From Atriophallophorus winterbourni (taxonomy: Eukaryota; Platyhelminthes; Trematoda; Plagiorchiida; Microphallidae): a stretch of 64,000 nucleotides of DNA. Below the pieces are notes generated by a model. The model made no database searches, was not told where the DNA came from, and worked only from the letters and a program-made list of their open reading frames with translations. Position 1 is the stretch's first letter. Each line of letters begins with the position of its first letter. Below are positions 10,184-22,199 of this stretch, piece after piece. The stretch covers positions 81,783-145,782 of the forward strand of contig JACCGJ010018523.1 of NCBI GenBank assembly GCA_013407085.1, written 5' to 3'. A program made the position numbers and the translations under genes.

Positions 10184-11164
10184 TGGTTTCTTCTCGTTCT
10201 TCGAGTTGCGTTCATTATGTATTCCATCAGGTCAAATAATTTTTTTGGCTGAAAGCATAGGTCACATCATCACGGTTAAATAGCACATCTAAATGAAATG
10301 TGTATTTATTACGACACTAGTTGAGAAAAATGTGGCATTTTGACCATGAACACCGGTTTCAACCCAATTTAAGCTGATGCAGACTCCTAATGAAAACACG
10401 CGAAATTCGATGGATGCTAAATCTAATGAGTGTGCAGAATATATGGACTGATTAGTAGTGATATTTTTTGCGAATTCAATGGAGTTTAATAATAATACGA
10501 CATGATTCAACTTAGATCTGGTTTTTGCCGTGCTTCTCCTTGCACTAGGTTTTGCTAGGTGGAAAGGTTTCGACTGATTGCTGATTGGTCTTAAATCATT
10601 ATGTGGTCAATATAAAATCGTATTGAATATTTTACCACAGAGATAATTTTATATTGTGTAAAATTACAATGCTTTATGTGATAAACAACACATTGGTGTC
10701 TTTCGGATATATATCCTTGAAATAAGAGTGCAAATTTATGAGATTCGCAAACATTCGTGAAACGGTATCGAACACACACGAAGAATAAACTGGCACTGTG
10801 GATGTCTATTGATGCAATGACTCGACTATATACACCAGTTAAAGTTTTTGAGCTAGATAGATTAGCAGATCTCGAGGAAAACCACCGTTCAGAAAGGCTC
10901 ATTATTTGGTTTACAGACATGTATATAGGGTGGTTTCAACTTCTATACATTTGCATAGTAGGCTTCTGATACTTAGTTTCGTAGTCTAGGGATTGGTTTC
11001 GAGGTTTCTTATCAGTTCTATCCTACAGCCTTAATAATGCATAGTATTAGTAGTTTTAGTAATATTAGAATCTGCTCTATACGTTTTAAAGTAGCTGACA
11101 TGAGTACTTAATGCGAAACGTGACAGTTTGATTCATATGTTAATCAATCGAGTCAACATTAAAA
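10184..11164. other. Intergenic, nothing recognised
   Basis: Overlapping open frames at 10289-10510, 10591-10920 and 10757-10969 lie on both strands and show no family motif. Confidence 0.45.
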
Positions 11165-12450
11165 ATTCAAGATTCATCTTTATGGGGAAAAAAGCAAATA
11201 GCGGTACAATACCATAGGATATATGTAAGAAAGTTACACAAATCGTTACTTTAATGTTTGCGTCTATGTGTCTCAAATGAGGAGCGAAATTATTTCCAAT
11301 TGTGACATGGAGGAAATTTCTACCGGAAATATATGTTTGGGTAATTTGTTATTCCAAGTATATGTGTGAAAGAAGAAATCAGTGAATTCAGTAAACACCC
11401 TATTTTATACATAAAAGATAGTAACATTTGTTTGAAGATCGTTTCGTTTAATGAGGAAATTATTTCTGGTGGTAAGCTGCTCCACAAAAAGCATACGTGG
11501 ACTGAGTAAAATTTGTGGCGACAGTTTAATCGGGAATTTGGGATTTGAATGGTCAGGTTGTGACAACGGTTCGGGAGATTGAAATCAATGATAAAAAGGT
11601 GTCTGAGTGGGAGGGACCACGTATGGAGTATGCGGTATGTTAGGTTTGGGTCAGCTCTGATGTGTCTGCGCTCGGGGGTGCACAATCCAAGTGTAGTCAA
11701 TCGCTGCTCATAGGCTAGATTATGAAATCCAGTGGCCATTTTAGTTGCCTTATGATAAATCCTTTTGAAGAACGAGATGTCTTTTACCATCTATGTTGTC
11801 CAAGCTTATACTCTATAGTCCAAAACTGTATGTATGTATTGAGTATCTTTGGCGGTGGGAAACGTCCGAAAATCCGTCTGAGTAAGCCGAATACGCTGCA
11901 TGCACGCTTATAGGCGGCCTAGCACTGCAGGTTGTTTTTCCAAATTTCCGCACACTTAGAAACCGAGATCATTTTGCGATATAATCTACTCAAGCGTGTG
12001 ACTGCCAAGTATGTATGATAAGGTGAAGATTTTTCCTACTTGCAACATTTCGCACTCGCGGACGTTAAAGGGCATCTTGTTTGGAATTGACCATTGGTAC
12101 AGCTTATTTAAGTCTGTTTGTAAAACTAAGCAATCCTCAACAGAGTTGACCTTCATCCAAATTTTTACATCTTCGGCGAAATGAACAAGGTACATCGCAC
12201 CAGTTTCGGCAGACCATTTATATATATTAAGAACAGTATTGGTCCGTGTACTGAAATCACATATGTGTGGCACAAGTATTGCTGTCCGTCTTGAGTTTGG
12301 AAATTTGTAAGCAGTGATTTTAATCGAGCGAGACAAGTAACTTCCGAACAATGTTAGTAGATTTCCAATGTCGCTAACATTCTGCAGCCTCTGGAGTTGT
12401 AAGCAGTGATCAACTCGATCGAGAGCTTTAGATATCTAATTAACTGGCAC
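11165..12450 (-). mobile_element. LINE reverse transcriptase 3' half, degenerate
   Basis: Minus strand, two readable blocks. 11986-12351 carries LVHFAEDVKIWMKVNSVEDC (FADD motif altered to FAED) and LNKLYQWSIPNKMPFNV. 11320-11790 carries DISFFKRIYHKATKMATGFHNL and CFLWSSLPPEIISSLNETIFK. The 3' terminus at about 11165 ends CATAAAGATGAATCTTGAA. Same CR1/Jockey-like family as the large copy at 18-22 kb. Confidence 0.8.
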
Positions 12451-12880
12451 GTACGGAACTCCTTTCATCTAGTGCTACGTCCAATCCTATCTTTGATATA
12501 ATTTTACTTCGCGAATGATCATTTGGTCATTGACAACACCTCAACAAATCTCAACGATGCTTTAATCTTCACTGGATTGTAGCTTTTATAGCACACACAA
12601 TAAACTTGCTGCAAGTTATCGGTGACAAATACTATTTCATATTATAATCAAATATTACAGGCTGTCATAGTGGTTGGGAAGTGCGCATTTTATTCGCAAA
12701 TTTTACCGTTCAATGCTCTTTAGGGAGACACATTTTGATAAAATTGCATATTCCAAATTATCCACTGTAATAATAAAACAATTGCAACAGACTGGGTCCT
12801 GTTCAGTTTTCTAATTTTTGATTCTTTTGCACGATGGGTGCATGTCTGCAATATGGTGAAAATAGATTGTATTTATGAAG
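12451..12880. other. Intergenic, nothing recognised
   Basis: AT-rich, no signature frames. Confidence 0.45.
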
Positions 12881-12881
12881 A

Positions 12882-13284
12882 TTATACTTGAATGCCACTG
12901 TTGCATAGTGTTCGTACAACGAACCACGATGTTCAAACACAGAATCACATAGTGATTCGTGGTCCAGCACTCAAGGCGCTTATGGTTGGCCAAAGTGATG
13001 TGTTGTACGAACCCTATGCATCAGTGGCATTCAAGTATAACCTTGTTTACCATTTATCCACTGGTTCAAGGCCCACTGAACCTAATCTTACTGTCTCCAC
13101 CTGATGACGACAAACAGCTACAAACCGGTAGTGAAGTGCAATTTCGGGGATGTGAGCAACATATCACTTTGGTCATCCATAAATGCCTTGAGTGCTTGAC
13201 CACGAATCACTATGTGATTCTGTGTTTGAACATCGTGCTTCGTTGTACGAACCCTATGCAACAGTGGCATTCAAGTATAACCTT
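12882..13284 (+). repeat. Hammerhead-bearing repeat, inverted plus direct monomers
   Basis: A 42-bp segment beginning TTGTACGAACCCTATGCA occurs at 13003-13044 and again in the same direction at 13243-13284, 240 bp apart. This defines a monomer that contains the hammerhead motif at 13097-13134. A third, partial monomer (about 12882-13002) lies in reverse, so 12882-13002 and about 13158-13283 form a long imperfect inverted repeat. Diverged relatives are at 16890-16960, 32685-32790, 33660-33800 and 33985-34110. Confidence 0.8.
13097..13134 (+). ncRNA. Degenerate type I hammerhead ribozyme motif
   Basis: CTGATGA at 13101-13107, a poor stem II (13108-13120), CAAA in place of the catalytic GAAA (13121-13124), the self-complementary ACCGGT stem III (13124-13129), A at the cleavage position (13130) and GTG (13131-13133) pairing with CAC before the core. 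The G12-to-C change should abolish cleavage. The better copy is at 34036-34073. Confidence 0.55.
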
Positions 13285-13299
13285 ATTTATCTATTTATT

Positions 13300-14262
13300 A
13301 TGAAGTTTTAATGAAACTGGTTGATAGAGAAGTAGGTACATCATAACATATCTAGGGGAGACCAAAGTAAAGTGTTGCCCACTTCCCTGTCTTGGGGAGT
13401 ATATGCGTGGTAGGTTATCGCTTAATTTACAACGTTTGAAAATAAAAGCATTTAATCGCCTATAAGCTTATTTTCAAAAAAATAAGACTTGTTCTAATCT
13501 AGGAAATTTACCCAATGTTTAGCTGAGAAATATATTTCATCTCTAAAAATTTAATCAACTTTTAACTGAGAATCTGTTCAATTAATTTCACCATTATTTT
13601 GCCATTTGAAAAATCAGTTCAAAATCCTTTAATATGTGATAGGCTGTAAACTAGAGTGAATAGAGAATAGATTAAGGGATAATTGAAAGTGTGTCGCAAT
13701 GCCCCAAGTCAAACTTTGGAATATTTGGACCACAACATTAGCGAAGTTACGAGTATACCCTTGTTTGTTAGTTCACCATTTTCCACTGTTTCGAACGTAC
13801 TTATCCTGGTTATACTCTCCCTACCGTGGATTGAAGGCCTATAAAAACTATCCATACCCTAGAAATGCAAATAGCACTAAATGTATCGAGTTTGTGTATG
13901 ATGAAAACCAACACAAAAAGATTTATGCATGTTAATCAGGTTTACGTTTGATAAAATAGGTTGGTTTTCCCATCTTTTTCAGCGAAAGCCTGAAAGTTCA
14001 AGCTTAGTTTAATATTTTTCTACTGATTCAAGTTATCGGGATCCTGCTTGTACTGTCAGTGCATAATTTGTCCGGACATTATTGAAACGAAATTGGGTGT
14101 ATTTGTAAAAAATATACCTTGTAATCATGGATCTTTTATACTAGGGAGTAGTGTAGTGTATTCCATACAAGGGAAAACACTTTTTTCGACAAATTAAGGA
14201 GTAGAACGGAGACGTATACTTAATATTTGTATTCTCTTGGATTTTCAGTCAGACGGTCTAAA
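13300..14262. other. Intergenic, nothing recognised
   Basis: AT-rich 3' flank of the minus-strand eggshell gene. The frame at 13699-13935 has no signal peptide or family motif. Confidence 0.45.
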
Positions 14263-15024
14263 CTAGAACAAAGAAAATTTCTTGTACCATCGTTTGGGAA
14301 AATCGGTCGATTTAGCCATTTCATTCACTTCATCATCCTTATCTTCATCTATCTGCGGGGCTGGTGCTTCGTCATTTTCATTTTCTTTGAATTCTTCCTC
14401 TTCTGGATACAACTCTAAAGGAGCTTGGTTTTTACCATTGTTTGAGTTTCCGTAAGATCCTCCATTCTCAAAGATTGCGTGGAAACCATTATTTTGAGGA
14501 TCGCCTTTGCCCAGCATTTTTCCATACAAATCCGTGTGACCCATCATTCCATATTTACCCTTGGCATTCAAATCTCCTAGGAGTCCGAATTTGGCGATGA
14601 ATTTTTTATCACCGTAATTCTTTACACTTCCATATGAGTCGTAATCATTGTAGTATTTCCTTTCACCCTTTTTATCGACGCCTGCACCTTTGCGGAATTC
14701 GACCACATGTTCAAATTTACTGCCTTGATCATCGTGACCGAAACCGATGAATTTCCCCTTTGCTAAAATGTCACCACCAAGACCGAATTCGGATCTGTGT
14801 TTAGAGTTCCCATTAAGCACTCTCTTTCCTAACAATTCCGGCTCTGATTTTTCATGGTTTCTTATTAGTTTTCCGTTTCCGTTATAAATTTCATATCCGT
14901 TGGGGGCCTGTGTGACATCCGCAGAATAGATGTTTACGTTCCCGTTTGCATAATTCGTACGAGCCGCGTTTTTATGAAAGAAGATTAACAAAAGCAAGAA
15001 AACGGAAGATGTTGAAGCTTGCAT
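14263..15024 (-). CDS. TES domain protein with acidic C-terminal tail, 253 aa
   Basis: The only minus-strand member of the cluster. The signal peptide is near MQASTSSVFLLLLIFFHKNA, followed by an Asn/Gly/Tyr linker. The TES core is around residues 79-160: FGLGGDILAKGKFIGFGHDD, KFEHVVEFRKGAGVDKKGE, YNDYDSYGSVKNYGDK, LLGDLNAKGKYG. A Gly/Asn spacer follows, then a strongly acidic tail (YPEEEEFKENENDEAPAP, DEDKDDEVNE) and a basic end (KRWYKKFSLF). Compared with its relatives it has fewer tyrosines and an added polyacidic segment, so a different partner or Ca2+/cation binding is possible; that is speculation. Intronless, stop TAG. Confidence 0.88.
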   Translation of the reverse strand: MQASTSSVFLLLLIFFHKNAARTNYANGNVNIYSADVTQAPNGYEIYNGNGKLIRNHEKSEPELLGKRVLNGNSKHRSEFGLGGDILAKGKFIGFGHDDQGSKFEHVVEFRKGAGVDKKGERKYYNDYDSYGSVKNYGDKKFIAKFGLLGDLNAKGKYGMMGHTDLYGKMLGKGDPQNNGFHAIFENGGSYGNSNNGKNQAPLELYPEEEEFKENENDEAPAPQIDEDKDDEVNEMAKSTDFPKRWYKKFSLF

Positions 15025-15071
15025 TTAGATAAGTTGAGTTGAATTGTGCGCAAGTGCGAGAGAGCATGAAA

Positions 15072-15078
15072 CTTTATG
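15072..15078 (-). promoter_or_regulatory. Possible TATA-like box CATAAAG
   Basis: CATAAAG on the minus strand, about 48 bp upstream of the 15024 start codon. Weak match, placed by position only. Confidence 0.35.
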
Positions 15079-15089
15079 AGAATCGATGT

Positions 15090-17764
15090 GGTCAGTTTAT
15101 TGCGCTTGTTCTGATTGACAAGGCAAAGTGCAACCGATAAGACTGTCACGGGTTAGATAATTTTATTGATTAGAAAGCGCTGTTTAGGAACATTGAGATC
15201 TTGATGATTATTTTAGGCTTTCTTCAATATGCTATTTAAGAACATATAGATTATGATCAATCGGGAAACTATATTCATGAAAAAGAAAGCTTGCAATGAA
15301 TCGGTTACCCCAGTTTTTAACGTTTCTCCTCTGTCAAAAAAGCGGGGCCTTCAAATCGGTCGTGCACAGATATTTATTTGTCAACACATTTTCTTCCTTA
15401 TTTTCGTTAAATTCTAACACTAGCTGTTTGCTTAATTCATCATATATTCGTATCGACGAAGGATAAATTTTGCCGCGCACTAATTAAAAAATTACGCGAT
15501 ACTGCGTTTTAAAGTGATAATTTTGACCAAAAAAGTTCGGTTACGGCATTTGGAAAAAAGCTAGTTTATATATTGAAGCAATCAATCAAGACTAACAAGA
15601 AACATCGTGTAGTTTACAATTTGAAACCTGCTGCCGAGACTTGGTCATCTTTTTTTCTTAATTTTATGGTGAAATTAATGTAATTGCTTGCATAATGTCA
15701 ATTTATTCTTCTTCTTTTTCAGACCAATAGTGTCAGTACGAGCAGGGATTAGGCTTAAATTACATTCACTTGACCAATCCTAGGCTGGTTGTAAATAGCA
15801 CAGATGGGTGCTGAGTATGCAAAGATAGACAAATGAGATTAAGATCAATTGATGCAACACCCTGCATGCTGTTTGGTTGTGTGGCCGATAAGCTTGTTTG
15901 CCTGATTCGTGAGCATGCCAGGGATCATGCACGCTAGTGTTTATCGGTTGCATAACCGGACGCCAGATTGTGAATGTATCAGTCCCACTGACCTTGTTTA
16001 CCACTCTTTTACCAGTGTATGTTACTGCAACTGCCTCAGCGCGAATTCGCTCCATTTATGGTTTCACCCCAACTCTTCGTTATTACGATCAACATTATAG
16101 CCTGTGTCAAGCAGGTGTTCAGCTAGGGCTAAATCTGTGGTCAGTGGTTGTATTCACTAGAATTTGATGGCTGCTTCAGCATTCGCTTTTTGTGTTCATC
16201 TATCCATAAGTTTGCCATAAATATACTCATGAGCAACCCTTGCAGTTGATGTTATATACACAATTCGTCCGGTAGTTTCAAGTGAAGTGTTTGGTAATCT
16301 ATATGGAATTTTACGTTGTTACCGTGACCAAACAAATTGCCCGTCCATACCAAACAATAAACAGACATTGACAAAACAATAAGACTGAATGGCTAAATCT
16401 CCTTTCAGGAACACTTTGACAAAAAAGACGTGAATGGTCACGAAGTGCCATCCTGTGATCCTGATGGAGATAGGCTAAATGTAGAGGCGTGAAGTGTGCT
16501 AGAAAAGAATGTCGGACAAAAACTAGCTAATGACAAGTAGTATACCATCTTCCACGGAAACGCCATAACTTGATATACCAAAGAGACTAGCATCACAAAT
16601 TACTACCCAAAGAAAGTTGGGTTGCAGAAGAATTGCGTGAACATGGTTTGAGTGACAATCTGTTTAAAAACAGTAGCAGACAGAGAACATCATCAGCTAG
16701 CAAATAATATGCAATTTTTCAATATCGGTCAAATAAGGCAAACGTTTTGATGGCTCTAACGGAACCGCTTGGTGCGAAATCGCTCGACAAATCAGATCCA
16801 AATGACAACCCGCACATGCAGACCGGATTTTTGCGAGGTACGATATTCACCTATGAAAGATGGGCCTAATAAACGCTAGACTAAAGTAGTGTGTTGCTCA
16901 CATCCCCCGCAATTACAACCCTTTGTAACAGCGGCATTCAAGTATAATTTTGTTTAAACTCTAGACCAATTAAAATTCTCTAGCACTGCAAAACTTCAGT
17001 TGGTTGGTTTTTGGAACACTGTTCTCGAGGCGTGGACCGACTCGAAAAAGACGGTTGGAGGAACAGGAGTGACGCGATTAACTTGAGATTGTGTCCTCAG
17101 AGTGTAGGACGATAACGCAATGGATTTCACGATCTGAAAGGCCGCCTCGGCTCGTCTGACCCGGCATAATCACTTTTACTATATATAAGCGCTAGACATT
17201 GAACGTACTACTTTAATAGAACTTGTTCTAGACAGCTTACTTGAAAGGAATATTGTGAAAAGATCCTTTACTAGCTACCGAAGGCCAGGTGCTACTTTCA
17301 GCTGCTGACCGGAGATCACACCGATCGGCTACATAAGCCGCCTAACGATCAAACACCGCTTATCGCAGTGAGTATTGCTGAAGAGATTGCCTCTTCCGAA
17401 TTGGACAGTATAGTTAAATTAGACGGTGTGAATTATGTGGTAATCGTGTGCTTTAATGTACATCCATAGTTGGCATCACTGACTGAGACCAAAAACGGCC
17501 AAAAGGTTATTCCTTCCTTCCTAAATGATAACCATGATGTAGTATCATTTCGGATGGTTAAAACAGTCATGAAAGTCGTAAACTGGCAAACAGCTCTGTG
17601 CACAGGCAACTTTCTATTTTTAGCGTGATGAATGAATACCCAAATGACCTTGTGAATGTGCACGGATTATTCAATTCTATGAATTCAAAATCCTGAAACC
17701 AGGCTAAGTGCAGCGTTTGTTAAGTTACTGTGAAGTGACTTCTGCCTAGATAGATATAAAAAAG
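15090..17764. other. Intergenic, mostly unrecognised
   Basis: No gene found. 16890-16960 holds a short piece of the hammerhead-repeat family (GCTCACATCCCCCGC and GGCATTCAAGTATAA). Frames at 15780-16167 and 17433-17663 overlap on both strands and carry no motif. Confidence 0.45.
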
Positions 17765-17865
17765 AGAAAATGGAGTTCAGATTCCACCGTGTCTCTGCAT
17801 GCAGGTTATTTTCACTACCAAATCAATTTAGCACGGTGCTATCTGCGTAGCGCATAATGGCGGTT
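17765..17865 (-). repeat. Partial SINE-like repeat copy
   Basis: The segment containing CAAATCAATTTAGCACGG and the preceding TCTCTGCATGCAGG matches the 5' half of the SINE-like family seen at 35434 and 36904, in reverse. No 3' half. Confidence 0.5.
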
Positions 17866-18015
17866 CCAATATTAAGACAGAATATGGGAAATGAAAGTAG
17901 TCAAGACTGATAAATTAGGCGATCAAACAGCAAGCATGCAATCTCGAACAGTTTAACGATTGGTCTGCAATGCATCGCAACATCTTGTTTCCGTTGATTT
18001 TGTTTAAAACTTAAT

Positions 18016-18096
18016 TTATATTAATATGTAGTAGATGACTTTCGAAAAGCAGAACGGAAGCACACGAACGGTTTCGCGGTTGTTGCCGCTCATTAG
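18016..18096 (-). repeat. Hammerhead repeat copy B (inactive core)
   Basis: Minus strand. About 80 bp matches the hammerhead element at 22841-22917: stem II GCGG-CAACAA-CCGC, GAAA at 18072-18075 and the downstream CATCTACTAC. The core reads CTAATGA instead of CTGATGA (18089-18096), and the upstream stem I strand is missing because the LINE 3' end abuts it directly. Confidence 0.65.
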
Positions 18097-18344
18097 ATTC
18101 AAGATACAATGGTTCAAGAATTTATGGTATAACTTTGCCCGTAGCTGTACAACACCACAGGAGATTCGCATAAGGCCAATGAATATATATACAAAATAAA
18201 TTGAAGCACTATGAAGATCGACAGTTTTGTAGTTACAAAAAATATCATGTATTGTCTCGGTATGACGTAAAATATTAGTTTGGATAAAGGTCACGTTATA
18301 CAAACGGGATGTATAGCGGAATTACTACACATAAATATATTTAA

Positions 18345-19930
18345 TTTGTTCCTGAAAATCCGTTCACTAGATGATTGTACAACTTCTGTTGGTTGGGAGT
18401 TCCATAAGAAACAAACGTTAACCGAATAGAAGAACAGACTGTAGTTCCGGTGAGAATGTGGAATATCAAATGCCAGTGGGTGAGTACTTGTGGCATGGCT
18501 TGACCTTCAGGGTATATCTTTCAGTTCATTATTTTTTAGATCTAATTAGATCTAATCGAACCCGTCTGCGAGGCAGTGTATCCAAACTAAGATAAAACAG
18601 TCTATCTTCATATGGTAGGTTGCGGAGACAGTCAACCATTTTAGTTGCTCTGTGATAAATCCTCTCGAACAGTTTGATGTCCTTTTGTAGCCATGGTGCC
18701 CAAGCTTGCACTGAGTAATCCATCACTGGGTTCATATACGTATTTATCAGCATTGGCAATGTTTCACGGGAAAATGTCCGAAAATACGCCGAAGCATACC
18801 TAGCATGTGGCTAGCTCGGTTGTACACTGCTTCGCATTGCTTGCTATTCTTAACACTTCCACTAATGCATACGCCGAAGTCCGTTTATTTTGCGGTTCAT
18901 TCCAGATTTTTCTACCCATGGTTGTATGAGAATGGAAAATCTTTACTTTTTGCAACATTTTACACTTTCTTAAGTTTAATGAAAGCTTCTTTCGCTCTGA
19001 CCAGCTGTTCAATATATCGAAATCGCTTTGTAAGCGCAAACAGTCCACGATTGATGTGATTTGCATCAAAAGTTTAGCATTGTCCGAAAACAGAACCATT
19101 TTGACTGTAAAAGATTCGGACTGAAAAGAGGACCGGACCAAGTACTGAACCTTGTGGGTCACCGCTAGTTGCCTTGATTTCCCCAGACATCACACCATCG
19201 ATACGTACAATTGCCCTGCGATCAAGAAGTGTATTTCTCAGCCAGGTAAGAAGGCATCCATTAATACCAACATCGTGCAGCTTGCTTATGAGTATAGAAA
19301 GGTCCACGCGATCAAACGTCTTTGATATGTCCAAGAAACACGGATGCACGCGGCCACCATCGTCCATTGCCTGCGTCCAGTCATCCAATGTCTCTAGTAG
19401 GTTAGTCAAGCAAGAACGAGACTTCCGAAATCCATGTTGCTTTCTGGACAACAAGTTTTGGGCTTCGTGATGACTCACAATTCTTTCGTACACAATAACT
19501 CCATAACTTTTGAGATCACTGGAAGGAGTGTAACAGGGCGGTAATTTGCTGGGTCAGAACGAGTTCCACCTTTGTAGATGGGTGTTATGATTCCTCTCTT
19601 CCAGTCAGTCGGTATTACACCCTCCCTCGAAGAACGATTAGATTAATCACAAAGTGGTTTGCACAATTGACTGCCGCATAACTTTAGGATTGCAGGTGTG
19701 ATTCCGTCAGCTCACGGGGACATGTTGATATTCAACCTGCGTGGGTGGTGCTGCACTATTTCAGAATTGATGCATATACCGCTTACAGTCTCTGACACAA
19801 TTGGTGCTGACAATTTAGATGGTAGTAATGCATCATTTGGGGTGAAAACTTGTGAATAAAAACTTGCTAGAGCGTTAGCGGTTTCCAGCATAGAATCAGT
19901 TAGTCCGTTATCTGTCATGATAGGAAAAAC
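18345..19930 (-). pseudogene. LINE reverse transcriptase domain
   Basis: Fragments in order: ADGITPAILKLCGSQLCKP; IPTDWKRGIITPIYKGGTRS then DPANYRPVTLLPVISKVME; QHGFRKSRSCLTNLLETL; FLDISKTFDRVD (motif A); SGDPQGSVLGPVLFS (motif B); MVLFSDNAKLL where FADD is expected (motif C altered, second Asp changed to Asn); then APWLQKDIKLFERIYHRATKM. The motif C change and frameshifts show it is dead. Confidence 0.85.
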
Positions 19931-20369
19931 ACCCGGCTTTAGCTTAGTCGTGTTCTTAACGGTTCGATAAAGCAGTTTGGGATTTTGATGTATTCTTACT
20001 GCCAGCTGAAGCTGATGATATTTTTATCCTCCCAGGTGAGATTTGTGACTTAATTCCGCAATTCGCGAAAGTTTGCCCAAGTCGAATCAATTCTGGCGAC
20101 CCTGTGAATAGCACGTGAAAAATTTCGCTTACTCAACCATTTTCTAGTGCGACTGCGAATACTGAAGGAGGGGTTGATATTATGTTTCGCTAGTTAGCAT
20201 AGTTAGCATAGTTAGCATTCAAATGTATCGTGTTGATGAATAATCTGTCAGGGTTGTGCAATGCAAGTCCGGATCACTGAAATTTATATTGTGTTCATCG
20301 AAAGCCACCACTGTATCCATCAAACCAATGTATTCCACTTTTATATTTCATTTTGTTTGCTTTACCATT

Positions 20370-21060
20370 CTACTGGCGTTCCACACGTATTGAAAGATCA
20401 GAATGAGGTGTTCGCTTTGAACCAGCGGCGGGTGATTCTGCACATCTCCAAGAGGCTTCGGAGGTTAAGACTAGATCTAGAACCGATGTCTGTTGCAAAT
20501 TCTGTTGTCGTGTATAATCGAAAACACGATTATACAAGGTGATGTAATCGAACATTTCGCGAAATTTGTAGTCTCGTGATCGGTGGATGATTTACTCGGT
20601 TATATAGTTGAGGCAGTTTGAAGTTCCCCATAATCAGAAATTGCGAATTGCGCTGTTTCCCGACGTACTGCGCTGCTAACAAGAGTTTTTCGTTATGTGC
20701 ATCCAATGATGACTGTGAACGATTCACTACACCATAGATGCAACTGTCGCCTGATTCGCGCTTCAAGTGATACCATATAGTGTCTTCCAGATTGAGTTCA
20801 GTGTCTTAACTACTGTACTGCATAAACGTTCGTGATCGTAAACAGCTACTCAACCACCTGTTCTCAAACGGACTCTGCGAAACAGGGTCATGTTTGGAAT
20901 AGAGACCTCGCGATCGCTCACGCGAGGTTGGAACCATGTCTCAATTATTGCTATGACGTCGATTAAGTGCTGATTACAGAGATATTTCATTTCAGCTAGT
21001 TATTTTACCAGGATTTGTGCGTTTATATACAGGCAATTGATTGTGGTTTTTGTATATAGT
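20370..21060 (-). pseudogene. LINE APE-type endonuclease domain
   Basis: Readable blocks: NAQILVK, LCNQHLIDVIAIIETWF (usual xxTETWL), IYGVVNRSQSSLDAHNEKLL, FLIMGNFKLPQLYN (GDFN altered to GNFK), then QQTSVLDLVLTSEASW and GSKRTPHSDLSI (SDH-type end). The loss of Asp in GDFN would disable catalysis. Confidence 0.8.
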
Positions 21061-21759
21061 GATGGAGCTGAAAGCTCGTCTATTTGTCCGACCCTTCGAG
21101 AGTAGGACATTGGTCGTTTTTTTGATTGCCGCAGTGTGTCTAATCGATGTCTCGTCTGAATGTAGAAGCCGTGGTTCATTTCGGTGTAGAAAGTCTGGGG
21201 TCGCTCATTCTGATATCCTTTGGGAGATTTCTATGATTTGCTTTCCAGATGGCCCTAAATGATTCCATCATACCTCTCGTTAAAATTGTTATTTTCAGAG
21301 GTTTTTGCCCGTCACCTTTATAGTTTGGTGACCTAGGTATTCTAAAAGTGTCCACCACCACTGACTCGTGAGCTCCGATGCTGTTGGCAACGTAGAGCCA
21401 CTGTTTGTAATCGTGGTGCTGTATTTCACTTCCCGAAGCAGTGTTATTGTGTTCGGGAACAGCAACAAGAATAACACTGCGTTAGTCATATTTTTCCCCA
21501 TTGTTTAAATTACTTTTTCTTTCCCACCACGGAATATCGGCGTGTAAGTGACATTTAGTCTGTGAACATGTACGGAGCAAGTATAGTTTAGAAGAACGTC
21601 ATCCATCTCTTTTGGCTTTTGTGAGATATTCTCAGGAAACGCGGTTCGTCAAGATGAGGAAAATTGTGGTGCCGATTTAGGCGGGTTATTGAATCAGGCA
21701 GTATCGAGCACATATCCATCATTAAAAACAGCTGGTACCATTGTTCAATGTTGTGAGTT

Positions 21760-22185
21760 CTACTTGAGAAGTGTCACGGATGGCTCCGGCACATTGGTGC
21801 AGATTACACTGAGATTCATCAAATTTGTTTTTATTTCAGTATTCGTTTTGAAGGTAGAGTAATTCTGCTGATGGGCAGTCAGTAGACGCCCCTTCCACTT
21901 TGGAAGCTGACTGATATTTAAGTCGTAGCTAGCGTTTGCATCACTATACTCTTCCGCCTTCCGCAAATTCTCTTTAAATAGCGGAGCACCTTGTGGAGGT
22001 ACGGGATCTAGCGTTGGGTTTAGGTTGGTTTCACCCTTTAGTGAGTTATTGTGGGCAGTTATTATAGACTTCAATGTTTCCTCCAATTTTTGATTAATTA
22101 AGAAAACCGTCTCTTCAGTCAAAACTTTATCACAATTAGTGTGTATTATAGTAGAGCACATACCCCCTTTTTGCGAATTTGACAC
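21760..22185 (-). pseudogene. Possible LINE ORF1 or N-terminal region
   Basis: A 141-codon frame just upstream of the endonuclease in LINE orientation. Polar composition, a coiled-coil-like stretch VFLINQKLEETLKSIITAH. No recognised domain; placed by position. Confidence 0.35.
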
Positions 22186-22199
22186 AAATCACGCGTGGT

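Larger units (their letters stand above)
18097..22190 (-). mobile_element. Nearly full-length CR1/Jockey-like LINE, broken
   Basis: Longest retroelement here. Minus-strand order: a possible ORF1-like frame 21760-22185 (141 codons, no clear zinc knuckle), APE endonuclease about 20370-21060, RT about 18529-19918, C-terminal block and 3' UTR to about 18097, ending CATAAATTCTTGAACC...TCTTGAAT. Frameshifts and stops divide every domain, so it is inactive. Family-level similarity to the pieces at 8.8, 11.2 and 28.4 kb is clear from shared C-terminal blocks. The 5' end is not defined. Confidence 0.85.

Noticed and set aside
12811..13303. Several 60-114 codon frames on both strands
   Set aside because: All lie inside the hammerhead repeat with its inverted arms; no protein motif.
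20370..20766. Possible host endonuclease gene
   Set aside because: The frame order, broken GDFN motif and neighbouring RT show it is part of a dead LINE.
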